The position numbers were made by a program, and so were the translations under genes. A stretch of DNA of 64,000 nucleotides from Chitinophagaceae bacterium (GTDB lineage: Bacteria; Bacteroidota; Bacteroidia; Chitinophagales; Chitinophagaceae), in the NCBI GenBank assembly GCA_027489035.1, contig JAIYAN010000017.1, positions 52,178 through 116,177 on the forward strand. Direction: 5' to 3'. This document shows, piece after piece, positions 26,240 to 36,610 of this stretch (within the stretch, counting starts at the first letter, position 1; each line of letters starts with the position of its first letter). The notes under the pieces are model-generated. The model was given only the letters and a program-made list of their open reading frames with translations, made no database searches and was not told the origin of the DNA.

Positions 26240-27319
26240 ATGCAAAAGATTTTCGTTATTCTATTTTTTTTATTTTTCATAATGGGTTGTAGGGAAAAGC
26301 CTTTAACATCAAATCCCATTGATTCCGTTGAAAAATATTATTTCCCGAACCTAAATGATGATTATTGGGAAACAAAATCTCCTGTTGGTTTGGGGTGGGA
26401 TACGGCTAAATTAAATGAAGCATTTGATTTTGCAGGTTCAAAAAATACGTATGGTTTAATCGTTTTGCAAAACGGTAGAATAGTTAAAGAGAAATATTGG
26501 AACAACTGGAATGTAAACACGAGATATTTTATCGCATCTGCTGGAAAATCGGTGGTGTCTTTTTTAACGGGTATTGCCCAACAAGATCAGCTATTAAACA
26601 TTAACAACAAAACTTCAGATTATCTAGGTAATGGGTGGACAAGTTTACCATTAGCCAAGGAAAATCTGATCACCGTTAAGCATCAACTTTCCATGACAAC
26701 TGGATTGAATGATGGCGTTTCGGATCCTGATTGTGAAGATCCGTCTTGTTTAAATTATGTTGCTGATGCGGGCACTAGATGGGCATATCACAATGCGCCA
26801 TACCGACTTTTGCAAGATGTAATTGCTAATGTAAGCGGCATGACGTTTAATCAATATTGTTCGCAAAAACTGTTTCAAAAAATAGGTATGTCGACGTCGT
26901 TCTGGTATAATAATGTGATGTATTGCACCACCCGAGAAGCAGCTCGTTTTGGATCGTTGATTTTGAATAAAGGAACATGGAATGGAAATGTTATCCTCAA
27001 TGATTCTAACTACTTTAAAGCAATGGTAAATTCTTCTCAATCCTTGAATAAAAGTTATGGATACCTATGGTGGTTAAATGGAAAATCATCTTTTATGGTA
27101 CCAACTTTACAAACGGTTTTTAATGGAAGTTTGGCAACAAATGCGCCAAGCGATATGATTATGGCTCTAGGGAAAGACGATAAGAAAATTTATGTAATTC
27201 CGTCTTTAAATGTTGTGGTTGTTAGGTTAGGAGATTCAGCAGGAAATGCGCCGCTTCTTGGTCCTTCTAGTTTTGATAATGAAATCTGGACAAAATTGAA
27301 ATATGCTATGAGATATTAA
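26240..27319 (+). CDS. Beta-lactamase-family serine hydrolase, lipoprotein
   Basis: A 359-aa exported protein with a lipoprotein signal (FFLFFIMGC, Cys about residue 17). It belongs to the class C beta-lactamase/DD-peptidase fold: the SxxK motif is in FIASAGKSVVSF (Ser about 98), and the Tyr-x-Asn element is YHNAPYRLL (about 181-183). The enzyme may act on peptide, ester or cell-wall substrates; nothing here shows drug resistance. It stands alone and is convergent with the ABC transporter genes, 13 bp apart. Confidence 0.85.
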   Translation: MQKIFVILFFLFFIMGCREKPLTSNPIDSVEKYYFPNLNDDYWETKSPVGLGWDTAKLNEAFDFAGSKNTYGLIVLQNGRIVKEKYWNNWNVNTRYFIASAGKSVVSFLTGIAQQDQLLNINNKTSDYLGNGWTSLPLAKENLITVKHQLSMTTGLNDGVSDPDCEDPSCLNYVADAGTRWAYHNAPYRLLQDVIANVSGMTFNQYCSQKLFQKIGMSTSFWYNNVMYCTTREAARFGSLILNKGTWNGNVILNDSNYFKAMVNSSQSLNKSYGYLWWLNGKSSFMVPTLQTVFNGSLATNAPSDMIMALGKDDKKIYVIPSLNVVVVRLGDSAGNAPLLGPSSFDNEIWTKLKYAMRY

Positions 27320-27332
27320 ACAGGAAATATGA

Positions 27333-28112
27333 TTATATCTTTTTCCCTTTTGCTTCCAACATACGCATTTCTTTTGCATCCTGAAGAAACTCAGAAGCGA
27401 ATATAAAATCATTCAAATTTTTATTTTCCGAAAAGATAATGTCTTTGCTATTGCCCGACCATTCTTTTTTTCCATCTTTTAAATAGATGATATTGTTGCC
27501 AATTTCCATCACACTATTCATATCGTGGGTATTAATAATGGTGGTCATGTTGAATTCAATCGTCACATCATGAATCAACTTATCAATCAGCATTGATGTT
27601 TGTGGATCTAGGCCAGAATTGGGTTCATCACAGAATAGGAATTTTGGATTGAGTACAATTGCCCTTGCAATACCGACCCTTTTTTTCATACCACCACTCA
27701 GTTGTGAAGGCAATTTATTGTTTGTACCCACTAAATTCACACGTTCCAAAACCTCGTTTACTTTTTTTATTTTTTCAGATTCTTTATCTTTTGTAAACAT
27801 ATCTAATGGAAACTTTACATTCCCTTCTACCGTCATACTATCAAATAAAGCTGATCCCTGAAATAGCATTCCGATTTGTTGACGAAGCATTTTTTTTTCT
27901 TCATCATTCATTTTTGTAAAGCTTAAACCATCATAAATAATTTCGCCTGCATCAACTTCATACAAACCAACCAAACATTTTTGCAAAACTGTTTTACCAC
28001 TTCCACTAGTACCAATAATTAGATTGGTTTTACCACTGTACATTATGTGGCTAACGTCTTGAAGGACTTGCTTTTCGTCGAATTGTTTAGATATGTTTTT
28101 GAATTCAATCAT
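27333..28112 (-). CDS. Mla/MCE-type ABC transporter ATP-binding protein
   Basis: A 259-aa ATPase with Walker A IGTSGSGKTVLQK, signature LSGGMKKRVGIARAI, Walker B FLFCDEPNSGLDP and the switch His in INTHDMNSV. FQGSALFDSMTV is typical of MlaF-like proteins, which energise lipid transport between inner and outer membranes. The permease gene lies directly upstream in the same direction (20-bp gap). No MCE-domain (MlaD) gene is adjacent, so it must be encoded elsewhere if the system is complete. Confidence 0.92.
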   Translation of the reverse strand: MIEFKNISKQFDEKQVLQDVSHIMYSGKTNLIIGTSGSGKTVLQKCLVGLYEVDAGEIIYDGLSFTKMNDEEKKMLRQQIGMLFQGSALFDSMTVEGNVKFPLDMFTKDKESEKIKKVNEVLERVNLVGTNNKLPSQLSGGMKKRVGIARAIVLNPKFLFCDEPNSGLDPQTSMLIDKLIHDVTIEFNMTTIINTHDMNSVMEIGNNIIYLKDGKKEWSGNSKDIIFSENKNLNDFIFASEFLQDAKEMRMLEAKGKKI

Positions 28113-28132
28113 AATGAATAATAATCAGTTTG

Positions 28133-28870
28133 TTAAAGCAAAAGTGCAGCAAGAATATAATCGGCAAATAAGATAACCACGCAGGTTACTACAACAGATT
28201 TAGTACTATTTCTGCCAATTTCTAATGAGCCACCTTTTACATAGTAGCCAAAATAAGCAGGAATAGAACTTACAATAAAAGCAAATGTGTATGCTTTCAT
28301 CATGGCAAAAAATACATTGTAAGGTATAAACAATTCTTTCAGTCCGCGGTCGTAAGTTTCTGTTGATATGATTCCAGAAATGCCAACGGTAAGTCGGCCA
28401 CCATAAATACCCAAAACCATCGCTAAAATTACAAGCATTGGTATGGTAACTAATGCAGCTGCAATTTTTGGCATAATTAAAAATGTTTTAGAATTAATGC
28501 CCATAATTTCAATGGCATCAATTTGCTCACTTACCCTCATGTTGCCCAACTCGCTAGAAATTTTGCTGCCCACAACTCCTGCCAATACGATACAAATCAA
28601 TGTGGGTGCGAATTCTAATATAACAGTATCTCTTATAATTTGAGCGATAATTAATTTAGACATGATAGGACTCGTAATTTGATAAGCAGTTTGTAACGCG
28701 CTAACTGCACCCATAAATAACGAAATAACACAAACAATGCCCAATGAGCCTATGCCAATTTCACTGCATTGATGCATGAATTCTTTCCAGTAAAGTTTTG
28801 AGTTTTCTGGTTTGCTAATCATGCCTTTTAGCATAATAAAATATTTTCCAAAATGAGAGAAGAAACTCAT
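28133..28870 (-). CDS. MlaE-type ABC transporter permease
   Basis: A 245-aa inner-membrane permease with five to six hydrophobic helices. MlaE family motifs: FMGAVSALQTAYQI, ILEFAPTLICIVLAGVVGSKISSELGNMRVSEQIDAIEIMGIN, and a C-terminal GYYVKGGSLEIGRNSTKSVV. It is the partner of the downstream ATP-binding protein in probable phospholipid transport. It starts 18 bp after the maeB stop on the same strand, so all three may share a transcript. Confidence 0.92.
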   Translation of the reverse strand: MSFFSHFGKYFIMLKGMISKPENSKLYWKEFMHQCSEIGIGSLGIVCVISLFMGAVSALQTAYQITSPIMSKLIIAQIIRDTVILEFAPTLICIVLAGVVGSKISSELGNMRVSEQIDAIEIMGINSKTFLIMPKIAAALVTIPMLVILAMVLGIYGGRLTVGISGIISTETYDRGLKELFIPYNVFFAMMKAYTFAFIVSSIPAYFGYYVKGGSLEIGRNSTKSVVVTCVVILFADYILAALLL

Positions 28871-28887
28871 AAGCGTTTTTTGTATAA

Positions 28888-31230
28888 TTAACTATTGGCT
28901 TTTGGTTTTCGTTTCCACCATTTACTCTTCTTAATTACTTCATGAACACTGGCTTTACTTTTTGCCTGAGCATCCACCACAGCAATCACCACCATGTTGT
29001 AAATGGCACGAATTGAACTTCCCAATTGCAATACATGTACCGGTTTTTTTAATCCCAAAACAATTGGCCCAATGCTATCTGCACCTCCTATTTCTTGCAA
29101 TAAATTATGTGCTATATTTCCCGCCGCAAGGTTAGGGAAAATCAACACATTTGCGTCTCCGTTTACTAATTCTGTAAAAGGATAATTCTCTTTTAATATT
29201 TCTTTATTGAAAGCCAAAATTCCTTGCATTTCACCATCACAAATTAAATTTGGGCTTTTTTGTTTCACAATTTCTCTTGCTTGTCTTACCAAGATGGCTT
29301 CAGGTGCGTTGCTGCTTCCAAAGTTAGAGTAGGAGAGCATTGCAACCTTTGGAACAATATTAAATTGCTTCACTTCTTTTGCTACCAATAATGTAATTTC
29401 TGCTAACTCTTCAGCTGTTGGTGTGAAGTTAACTGTGGTATCCGCCAAAAATATAGGTCCTCTTTTGGTAAACAATAAATACATGCCTGCAATCTTTTTT
29501 ACACCTACATCTGTACCTATAATTTGCAAAGCTGGACGAATGGTTTCTGGATAATTTTTACTTAAACCGCTAATCATACAATCGGCTTCACCGGTTTCAA
29601 CCATCATACAACCAAAATGATTTCTATCTCTCATTATTTTGTATGCTTCGTATTGATTTACACCTCTTCTTTTTCTTTTTGCAAAAAACAATTCTGCAAA
29701 TTGTTTTCTCATTTCTTCGTGTTCATCATCTTGAGGATCAATGATTGGCATGTCATCAATGTCCACCGAATTTTCATCTGCGAGTTCTTGAATTCTTTTC
29801 TCATTACCCAACAAAATTGGGAACCCTATTCCTTCCTCCATGACCAATTGCGCCGTTTTTAAAATCTTTGCATTTTCAGCATCAGCAAATACAATACGTT
29901 TAGGATTGCTTCTTGCTTTGTTGCTTAAAATCCTACTCAATTGATTATCTAAACCAAGGCGTTTATTAAGCTCTATCGTGTATTCATCCCAGTCATTGAT
30001 GTTTATTCTGGCCACACCACTTTCCATTGCAGCTTTTGCTACAGCTGGCGCTAACGTTGCCAATAATCTTGGATCGAAAGGTTTTGGAATAATATACGTT
30101 GGGCCAAATGAAATTGTTTTTTCATTGTAAGCTAGGTTTACAATATCAGGCACAGGTGTTTTTGCCAATTCTGCCAATGCTTTTACTGCGGCGAGTTTCA
30201 TAGCTTCGTTGATTTGCTTTGCACGTACATCTAAAGCACCTCTAAAAATATATGGGAATCCAAGTACATTGTTTACTTGATTTGGAAAATCAGAACGACC
30301 AGTTGCCATAATCAAATCCTTACGCGCAGTCATTGCTAGATCATACGTGATTTCTGGATCAGGATTGGCCATAGCAAATACGATTGGATTGCGTGCCATC
30401 GATTTAATCATGTCAACTGTAACCACATTGCCTATACTTAAACCTAAAAACACATCTGCATCTTTCATCGCTTTACTCAGATTATAATCTTTATATTTAG
30501 CGTCAACACAAAATTTTTGTTTGAAGGTTTCTATATCTGTTCTTCCTTTATGTAAAATGCCATCTTTATCAAACAATATAAAATTTGCTGGTTTTGCCCC
30601 AAGAGATTCATATAATCTAATACAAGCCATTGCTGCTGCACCAGCGCCGTTAACTACAAAACGAACTTTATCAATCTTTTTCTTTTGAATTTCTAATGCA
30701 TTTAATAAAGCTGCTGAAGAAATGATTGCAGTTCCATGTTGATCATCATGCATCACCGGAATATTGCACTGTGCTTTTAATTGTTGTTCAATATAAAAAC
30801 ACTCTGGTGCTTTGATGTCCTCTAAATTAATGCCACCAAATGTAGGTTCTAAAGCTTTTACAATTTGCACAAATTTATCTGGATCGCTTTCATTTATCTC
30901 AATATCAAAAACATCAATGTCAGCAAAAATTTTAAACAATACACCCTTTCCTTCCATAACGGGTTTGCTTGCAGCAGGACCAATATTCCCCAATCCAAGC
31001 ACTGCTGAACCATTTGTAATTACACCCACCAAATTTCCTTTAGCTGTATATTTATATACATCGTCTGGTGTTTCTGCAATCTCCTTACAAGGCTCAGCAA
31101 CTCCAGGTGAATATGCTAATGATAAATCACGTTGTGTTTTTGCATCTTTTGAAGGAACGACTTCAATTTTTCCTGGTCTACCTTTGGCATGATATTCCAA
31201 TGCTTCCTGTTTACGAGAATCTTTTGCCAT
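28888..31230 (-). CDS. maeB: NADP-dependent malic enzyme with phosphotransacetylase-like domain
   Basis: A MaeB-type hybrid of 780 aa from the ATG at 31230 ([14 protein letters not shown]). The open frame runs 27 codons further upstream, but that part is Lys/Asn-rich and unlike the family. Residues ~1-425 form the malic enzyme, converting malate to pyruvate and CO2: [50 protein letters not shown] and [15 protein letters not shown]. Residues ~430-770 match the phosphate acetyltransferase fold ([47 protein letters not shown]), which is regulatory rather than catalytic in known MaeB. Confidence 0.94.
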   Translation of the reverse strand: MAKDSRKQEALEYHAKGRPGKIEVVPSKDAKTQRDLSLAYSPGVAEPCKEIAETPDDVYKYTAKGNLVGVITNGSAVLGLGNIGPAASKPVMEGKGVLFKIFADIDVFDIEINESDPDKFVQIVKALEPTFGGINLEDIKAPECFYIEQQLKAQCNIPVMHDDQHGTAIISSAALLNALEIQKKKIDKVRFVVNGAGAAAMACIRLYESLGAKPANFILFDKDGILHKGRTDIETFKQKFCVDAKYKDYNLSKAMKDADVFLGLSIGNVVTVDMIKSMARNPIVFAMANPDPEITYDLAMTARKDLIMATGRSDFPNQVNNVLGFPYIFRGALDVRAKQINEAMKLAAVKALAELAKTPVPDIVNLAYNEKTISFGPTYIIPKPFDPRLLATLAPAVAKAAMESGVARININDWDEYTIELNKRLGLDNQLSRILSNKARSNPKRIVFADAENAKILKTAQLVMEEGIGFPILLGNEKRIQELADENSVDIDDMPIIDPQDDEHEEMRKQFAELFFAKRKRRGVNQYEAYKIMRDRNHFGCMMVETGEADCMISGLSKNYPETIRPALQIIGTDVGVKKIAGMYLLFTKRGPIFLADTTVNFTPTAEELAEITLLVAKEVKQFNIVPKVAMLSYSNFGSSNAPEAILVRQAREIVKQKSPNLICDGEMQGILAFNKEILKENYPFTELVNGDANVLIFPNLAAGNIAHNLLQEIGGADSIGPIVLGLKKPVHVLQLGSSIRAIYNMVVIAVVDAQAKSKASVHEVIKKSKWWKRKPKANS

Positions 31231-31360
31231 ATTTTTTGTTATATACTTTTTCGATTTTTTATAATCATTGTATACCAAACATTTTTTCAATGTTTGATTA
31301 CAATTTTTCAAGAACCTGCAATTTACAAAAATTGAAAGATGTAAGCCCTATTTAATGGGT

Positions 31361-31392
31361 ATAAAAAAAGTCACCTCAATTTGAGGTGACTT
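31361..31392 (-). terminator. Terminator after the HmuY-like gene
   Basis: A perfect 12-bp stem (AAGTCACCTCAA at 31368-31379 against 31381-31392). It is followed on the minus strand by a run of seven T, directly downstream of the HmuY-like gene. Confidence 0.9.
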
Positions 31393-31413
31393 AAAGATAA
31401 ATTATTGTTTCAA

Positions 31414-32076
31414 TTAAAATGTTGTTGTTCCGTCAGCTTGATAGGTGTAACGGAAGCTGTAATATCTTGAATCATATATTTTAACGTTATCAGAAGCAGT
31501 TGAAAGCGGTGTTGTATTTCCTTTATAATAATTTAAGATCTCCACTTTTGCATATTTGCCATTTGCAGTTCTGATAACCAACACACGACCAGGTATAGCT
31601 GTTAACAAATTGGTTGGTCCATCATAGTTGTACCATCCTTTTCCAGAGCCTTTAGTGATGGCATAATTAGGTGCGTTATCAATTCTAAACGTTGAATCTG
31701 CAGGAATTGTAGTTAATCCATCAAAAGTGCCTACGTACACAAAAGCTCCGCCATTACCAGGACCACTAGTGCCATTATTTATACGAATAGTATTACCGGC
31801 AAAAGCCAAATCCCAGTTACTCGTTGCCGAATCGGTAGAAGCAATTTTAGAATTGGTACCCAAGCTAAAGAAGGTATATTTACCTGCACCGTAAGGTCCC
31901 ATTGCACCAACACCTACAATAGTATCAGCTGGAAGATTTTTAACCGTTACAATTTTTCCACTAACTGCAACATTGTAATCATTTGGATTTACAACAACAT
32001 TGTTTGTTTCATCATTTTTGCAAGCATTAAAAATTAACGCTGCAATTGCCAAAATTCCAAGTGTACTTTTTTTCAT
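31414..32076 (-). CDS. HmuY-family haem-binding lipoprotein
   Basis: A 220-aa lipoprotein (signal with LIFNAC, lipid Cys about residue 19) of the HmuY family. Family motifs: SNWDLAFAGNTIRINNGTSGPGNG and GKGWYNYDGPTNLLTAIPGRVLVIRTANGKYAKVEIL. HmuY proteins scavenge haem outside the cell and pass it to a TonB-dependent receptor. The receptor gene ends 8 bp upstream on the same strand, so the two form an operon. The haem-axial His residues of P. gingivalis HmuY cannot be assigned by eye. Confidence 0.85.
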   Translation of the reverse strand: MKKSTLGILAIAALIFNACKNDETNNVVVNPNDYNVAVSGKIVTVKNLPADTIVGVGAMGPYGAGKYTFFSLGTNSKIASTDSATSNWDLAFAGNTIRINNGTSGPGNGGAFVYVGTFDGLTTIPADSTFRIDNAPNYAITKGSGKGWYNYDGPTNLLTAIPGRVLVIRTANGKYAKVEILNYYKGNTTPLSTASDNVKIYDSRYYSFRYTYQADGTTTF

Positions 32077-32084
32077 TTTTAATT

Positions 32085-34211
32085 TTATTTAAGTGTATAA
32101 TTAATAGATAAATACGTCATTCTTCCGGATAAATTGGGCAGATAATTCACGTCTTGATAATTCGAAACATTATCCATGCCAATATTGATGTTTAATTTTT
32201 TGTTGATTGTTTTTCCTGCAGCGAAATTTATTAAAAAATACCCTTCCCCTTTTTCATCATTTGTATTTAATAATCCATTCCCGTCTCTATCGCCAACATA
32301 CCAACTTGATTTGTATATCAGTCTTGTATTGATAAATAAACCATGCTTGTTTTCGTAAGAGATTTTTACATTTCCCATGTGCTTGCTTCTGTTTGCTAAG
32401 CCCATGTATTCATTATTGAGTAATATTCTGCTTGTGCCATCCGCATTTCTTGTGTATACTTTCCCTGCTTTAATATTGGTCAACTCATCTTTATCTGCAG
32501 TTTGTAAAAATTGATAACCTGTAGAAACTGATATTGTTTTTGTTGCTTTAAATTTCAAATCAAATTCTAAACCTTGTGTGAAAGCGTTTTTAATATTGAT
32601 GTAACTGAATATCTGCGCGCCATTCACCTTTGTAGCTACTTGTCTAACATCAATGAGTCCTTCAATATCATTCCTAAATCCGTTAAAATCGAGCTGTATA
32701 TTTTTATTAAAAAATACCGTTCCACCTATGTTTATGCCTGTAGAAAATTCAGGTTTTAAATTGTTTAATTTATTGTAGTCATCTTTTATTTCACTAAGCT
32801 GACCAAGCGTTTGCATTTGCTGAATAATTTTAACGGCATCAATAGAACCTAATACAGAATAGCCCCCCGCAGCATTATTGGTAAAGTTTAAATAGAGTTG
32901 TCTGAAATCTGGTGCTTTAAAACCGCGACCAATAGAACCTTTGATGGTTACAGCTTTATTTGCAATGTATCTAAAAGAAAACTTCGGACTAAAAGCTGCG
33001 GCAAAAATTTTGTTGTGATCATAACGAACGCCTGTTGTGAAAATTAATTTTTTAGACAAGGTCCATTCGTGTTGTGCAAAAGCATACAAGATTTGATTTT
33101 GTTTTTTGCTTTCTACATTATCGTATCGGGTAGAATATGCTTGGTCTACGATGAATCCAGCACCGATGGTTACAAGCATGTTTTTAAATTTAAAATCATT
33201 TTGATTTTCTGCGCGATATAAATTTTGTCTGAACTCATCTATATAACTACTATCGGGCTTGTTGGAGAAATTTAATTTTTGATATCCCCTGTAAAAAGTG
33301 GCATAAACATTCAATGATGATTTGATATTTTCATTGAATGAATGTTTGTAAGTAGAGTTTATATTTAAATCGTTATTGGTTTCTTTTCCATACGAAGTAC
33401 TAACCTCGCCAATGTTGTTTACCGCAAAATTTTGTTTGATTTGATCGTAGCCATTTCGAACAAGAAAGGTAAAATTGTTTTTGTCGTTAATAGGAGCGGA
33501 GATTGAAAGCTGATTGGTAAATCGCCAAATGGGTTGTGTAAGGCGCTCTGAAGAATATGGTCTAAAACTGATGGCATCTACATAAAAAGCATTGGAGGAA
33601 AAATTAAAGGTTGCTTTTTTATATTTTGTAATCAATAGAAAATTCAAATCACTGTTTTTAAAAACGTTTTTAGCCAAGGGAGACGACCATCCTAAGTTGG
33701 GATTTCCAAAGCCATATCTGGCACCGAATTGAATTTTCTTTTCGCTGGTATTGTCTGTAATAATATTGATTACGCCTGCCATTGCTTCAGAACCATATAA
33801 ACTTGAAGATGGACCTTTTACGATTTCAATTTTTTTGATGTTGGTGATGCCAATTCTGTTGAGGTCTAGTACACCTGCAGTTCTTCCAACCAGCGGAGCG
33901 CCGTTTAACAATATAAGCGTATAATCTGGATTTAATCCTTGCATTTGTATTCCTGCTCCGAAGCCATTTGTTATGGATAACCCAGCTTGTTCTTGCAAAA
34001 TATCTTTCAATCTTAAACTACCTGCCTGTTGTATATTTTTTTTAGTAATGATGCTGATTGGACTAGTAACATTTCCAAGTTTTGTAGCTGTTTTAGAAGC
34101 GGTAACCACCACTTCATCCATTGAAGAAAATAGGGTAGATGCAGTGTCTTGTTGCGCAAACATTGACAATGAAAAAAACAGTAGAAATATGGTTTGAGAA
34201 ATGTGTTTCAT
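32085..34211 (-). CDS. TonB-dependent outer-membrane receptor (HmuR-like)
   Basis: A 708-aa outer-membrane receptor with signal peptide. The plug domain (about 30-145) includes VVVTASKTATKLGNVTSPISII, LILLNGAPLVGRT and VKGPSSSLYGSEAMAGVINIIT. A ~550-residue 22-strand barrel follows, with GSIGRGFKAPDFRQLYLNF and a C-terminal YLSINYTLK. It is upstream of, and co-directional with, a HmuY-like lipoprotein, so its likely substrate is haem. It would be energised by an ExbB/ExbD pair such as the one at 15.3-16.4 kb. Confidence 0.92.
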   Translation of the reverse strand: MKHISQTIFLLFFSLSMFAQQDTASTLFSSMDEVVVTASKTATKLGNVTSPISIITKKNIQQAGSLRLKDILQEQAGLSITNGFGAGIQMQGLNPDYTLILLNGAPLVGRTAGVLDLNRIGITNIKKIEIVKGPSSSLYGSEAMAGVINIITDNTSEKKIQFGARYGFGNPNLGWSSPLAKNVFKNSDLNFLLITKYKKATFNFSSNAFYVDAISFRPYSSERLTQPIWRFTNQLSISAPINDKNNFTFLVRNGYDQIKQNFAVNNIGEVSTSYGKETNNDLNINSTYKHSFNENIKSSLNVYATFYRGYQKLNFSNKPDSSYIDEFRQNLYRAENQNDFKFKNMLVTIGAGFIVDQAYSTRYDNVESKKQNQILYAFAQHEWTLSKKLIFTTGVRYDHNKIFAAAFSPKFSFRYIANKAVTIKGSIGRGFKAPDFRQLYLNFTNNAAGGYSVLGSIDAVKIIQQMQTLGQLSEIKDDYNKLNNLKPEFSTGINIGGTVFFNKNIQLDFNGFRNDIEGLIDVRQVATKVNGAQIFSYINIKNAFTQGLEFDLKFKATKTISVSTGYQFLQTADKDELTNIKAGKVYTRNADGTSRILLNNEYMGLANRSKHMGNVKISYENKHGLFINTRLIYKSSWYVGDRDGNGLLNTNDEKGEGYFLINFAAGKTINKKLNINIGMDNVSNYQDVNYLPNLSGRMTYLSINYTLK

Positions 34212-34567
34212 TTGTAGCGCAAATGTCTATGCTACAACTGATTCTTTTATCATGGAATTGTCATGAAAAGTAGATGTGTTTTTTTTTACAGTTTTATGAC
34301 AAAGGGGGGAAGCCCCCATACCCAACCCTTCCCCCGAAAGGTGAAGGGATTTGAAACACAAAGTTTTTTGAAACATGAAGGCACAAAGGCTCGAAGGCAC
34401 GAAGAAAAACGATTTTAAAAAAATCTGACAAAAACAAAGGCCACGATTGGAAAACGCTTCCAACTTCCCCCTTGGGGGATTGAGGGGGCTAACCTTTTGA
34501 ACAAACTCAACCTCACAAACCTCTTGTAAGGTTGAAAATATTCAACCCCTACAACCTCTCAAACCTT
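34212..34567. repeat. Intergenic region with dispersed repeats
   Basis: A 356-bp stretch without a gene. It contains GGCTCGAAGGCACGAAG (about 34388-34404), the CTTGGGGGATTGAGGGGGCTAA-type element (about 34472-34493, as at 24779-24800) and AAACCTCNN-like words (34510-34565). These are the same repeat classes as at 22.5-24.9 kb. Confidence 0.7.
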
Positions 34568-35503
34568 TTACTTCCTCCCAACCGCAAATACCCTTGACAA
34601 ATTAAAGCCAAATCGAATTTCGCCTTTGCCCCAGCTTTTGGTAGTATTGGTAATGAACGCTTTTTCGTTCATACCTGTTGAATTAGAAAAATGCAATTGG
34701 AATACGTGCCCACCAGTTTCAATGTCAAATCCAATGGAGAGAGGATTTAACATGTTGTTGAATTGTGCGGATTGCCCACCAGAATCATCATCGTCATCTT
34801 CGAAATTAAACATGTTTGGTTTAATGATATAATGGTAATCAACTACAAACGCTGTTCTTTTTGTAAGTTTTAATCTAGATCCAACACCCATTGCAAAAAT
34901 ATCATTGCTGTAAATATTGTAAGGCACTAGATTTAAATGCACATGAGTTGGTGATAATTGCAAACTAAATCTTTCTGAGAATTTTCGACCAATAATGATC
35001 TGATTATAAAAATTCAATCTACTTGAAAAGAAATTTTTTCTTGATGGGTCAGCCCATGGTGTTGTTGACAGTGTCATTCCTGTTACCAAGATCAATGATA
35101 CCGGAGACGCACCTTTGCCACCTGTAGATTGTTGAATAGGTCTGTATTTAATAAATCCATCCCATTCTTTATTTACATTGCTTCTACCAAAACCTACGGT
35201 TAAATCTTTTGTTAATCCATAATCAAAACCAATACGCATGTTAGCTTGATCAAGTCCATATAAATTATTAATGCCGGTATTGATTTCACCAAAGCGATGC
35301 AAAATTCTAAAATCCATTATGCCCTTTCCAATAAACTCCATGGAATGCCCATTAATTACACGGCTTGATTTGAATGCGTTATTAATATATTGTTTTTCTG
35401 CTGGTTCATTTTTATTTACCAACGCCAATAAATCGTCTTGAGCATGTGCAATTTGAGCCATCAAAATCCACGCAATACTTATTAGGGCTATAATTTTTTT
35501 CAT
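34568..35503 (-). CDS. DUF5777-family beta-barrel protein
   Basis: A 311-aa exported protein (signal peptide MKKIIALISIAWILMAQIAHAQ) predicted to form an outer-membrane barrel. Motifs: SSRVINGHSMEFIGKGIMDFRILHRFGEIN, VGFGRSNVNKEWDGFIKYR and NPLSIGFDIETGGHVFQLHFSNS. This family is found beside YceI and cytochrome-like genes in Bacteroidota, as here. No biochemical role is established. An acidic stretch (EDDDDD) lies in an extracellular-loop-like region. Confidence 0.8.
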   Translation of the reverse strand: MKKIIALISIAWILMAQIAHAQDDLLALVNKNEPAEKQYINNAFKSSRVINGHSMEFIGKGIMDFRILHRFGEINTGINNLYGLDQANMRIGFDYGLTKDLTVGFGRSNVNKEWDGFIKYRPIQQSTGGKGASPVSLILVTGMTLSTTPWADPSRKNFFSSRLNFYNQIIIGRKFSERFSLQLSPTHVHLNLVPYNIYSNDIFAMGVGSRLKLTKRTAFVVDYHYIIKPNMFNFEDDDDDSGGQSAQFNNMLNPLSIGFDIETGGHVFQLHFSNSTGMNEKAFITNTTKSWGKGEIRFGFNLSRVFAVGRK

Positions 35504-35543
35504 CTTATTTATTTAACGATTAAGTTGTATGAATTACAACCGA

Positions 35544-36098
35544 TTATTTTTTTAAAGCAGCGTAGGTACAATCCACTTTTATCTTTGCATTGCTAGATAA
35601 TTTCTCCTTTGCAATTGAAGGGATGTTGATTTTGTAATCGGCTAAATTAACATCAAACGAACAAATAGCAGAAATCTCTCCTTTTGTTACTTTTATGGTT
35701 GCTTTTGTTGTTACATCTTTTGTAACCCCATGCATTTCTAATTTTCCAGTTACGGTTGCAGGATAAGAACCATCTTTTTTAAAATTAATTTTACTCAGGT
35801 TGTCGATTGTTCCCTTAAATGTTGCTTTTGGTAGTTTTTCACTTTCCATATAATTTTCGTTGAAATGATCTTGCATCAACTGATTTTTAAATTCAAATCC
35901 TTTGATTAATGTTTCGAATGCAAGCTGACCCGTTTTAATGTCTAAAACACTGGTTGTTGATTTGTTGGTAGCAGAAATGTCTTCTATTCCAGTACCTGCA
36001 TCAAAAAAAATTTTTCCAGTTTTTGTAAAGTATTTGTCTTGCGAAAAACCTACGTTTAGCAATAAAGCCATTAATCCAAATAAAGCAATTTTTTTCAT
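35544..36098 (-). CDS. YceI-family periplasmic lipocalin-like protein
   Basis: A 184-aa exported protein with signal peptide (LLLNVGFSQ) and the YceI lipocalin-like domain: TGKIFFDAGTGIEDISATN, KGFEFKNQLMQDHFNENYMESEKLPKATFKG and VTGKLEMHGVTKDVTTKATI. YceI proteins bind polyisoprenoids or amphiphiles in the periplasm. It lies 25 bp after the OB-fold gene and 40 bp before the DUF5777 gene, in one apparent operon. Confidence 0.9.
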   Translation of the reverse strand: MKKIALFGLMALLLNVGFSQDKYFTKTGKIFFDAGTGIEDISATNKSTTSVLDIKTGQLAFETLIKGFEFKNQLMQDHFNENYMESEKLPKATFKGTIDNLSKINFKKDGSYPATVTGKLEMHGVTKDVTTKATIKVTKGEISAICSFDVNLADYKINIPSIAKEKLSSNAKIKVDCTYAALKK

Positions 36099-36122
36099 GT
36101 TGTTTTTTTTAATTGTGATGTA

Positions 36123-36602
36123 TTATTTTTTATCAAAGCAACAAAGATTTAATACAACCCCCGATAACATTAAGTATCCGGTACATTTGCCTTTAATTGT
36201 TACTTTTTCTCCTATTTTTAATGATGAAGCTTTTTCATTTTCTTGGTCTGCTAAATCGCAGTTTTCTCCAAAGGTTTTTTTGTCCGTTTCAGAACACGAG
36301 AAAAAACTACAACTAACGATGTTCATTTTATCTTCAGCATCTAAAGTGATGGTTGTGTTTTTTTCATCTTTTAAAACTTCTTTTACAATTCCAGTTACTG
36401 AAATAATTTTGTCGTTGTATTTTTTATTTGATGCGTTTTCATTTTCAGAAAAAGCTGTACATAATTCTTTTGCTGTTATTGTTATTTCTGCTGGAAGATT
36501 TGTGGGTAAATCCGGTTCTTTATTCAATAAATAAGCAATAACTAATCCTAGAATTCCTAAAATTCCAAGAAAGCTAAATAAAATAATTTTCCATTTTTTC
36601 AT
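36123..36602 (-). CDS. Membrane-anchored OB-fold (tRNA_anti-like) protein
   Basis: A 159-aa protein with an N-terminal transmembrane anchor (ILFSFLGILGILGLVIAYLL) and an exported OB-fold domain: ITAKELCTAFSENENASNKKYNDKIISVTGIV, TITLDAEDKMNIVSCSF and GEKVTIKGKCTGYLMLSGVVLNLCCF. Several cysteines (CTAF, SCSFFSC, NCDL, KCTG, CC) could form disulfides or bind metal. These small anchored OB proteins accompany YceI genes in Bacteroidota. Function unknown. Confidence 0.75.
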   Translation of the reverse strand: MKKWKIILFSFLGILGILGLVIAYLLNKEPDLPTNLPAEITITAKELCTAFSENENASNKKYNDKIISVTGIVKEVLKDEKNTTITLDAEDKMNIVSCSFFSCSETDKKTFGENCDLADQENEKASSLKIGEKVTIKGKCTGYLMLSGVVLNLCCFDKK

Positions 36603-36610
36603 ATCTAATA

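Noticed and set aside
26240..27319. Beta-lactamase-fold hydrolase as an antibiotic resistance gene
   Set aside because: The fold is shared by many peptidases and esterases; nothing in the sequence or context indicates drug hydrolysis.
31231..31311. N-terminal extension of maeB
   Set aside because: Those 27 codons are Lys/Asn-rich and unlike the family; the ATG at 31230 begins the normal sequence.
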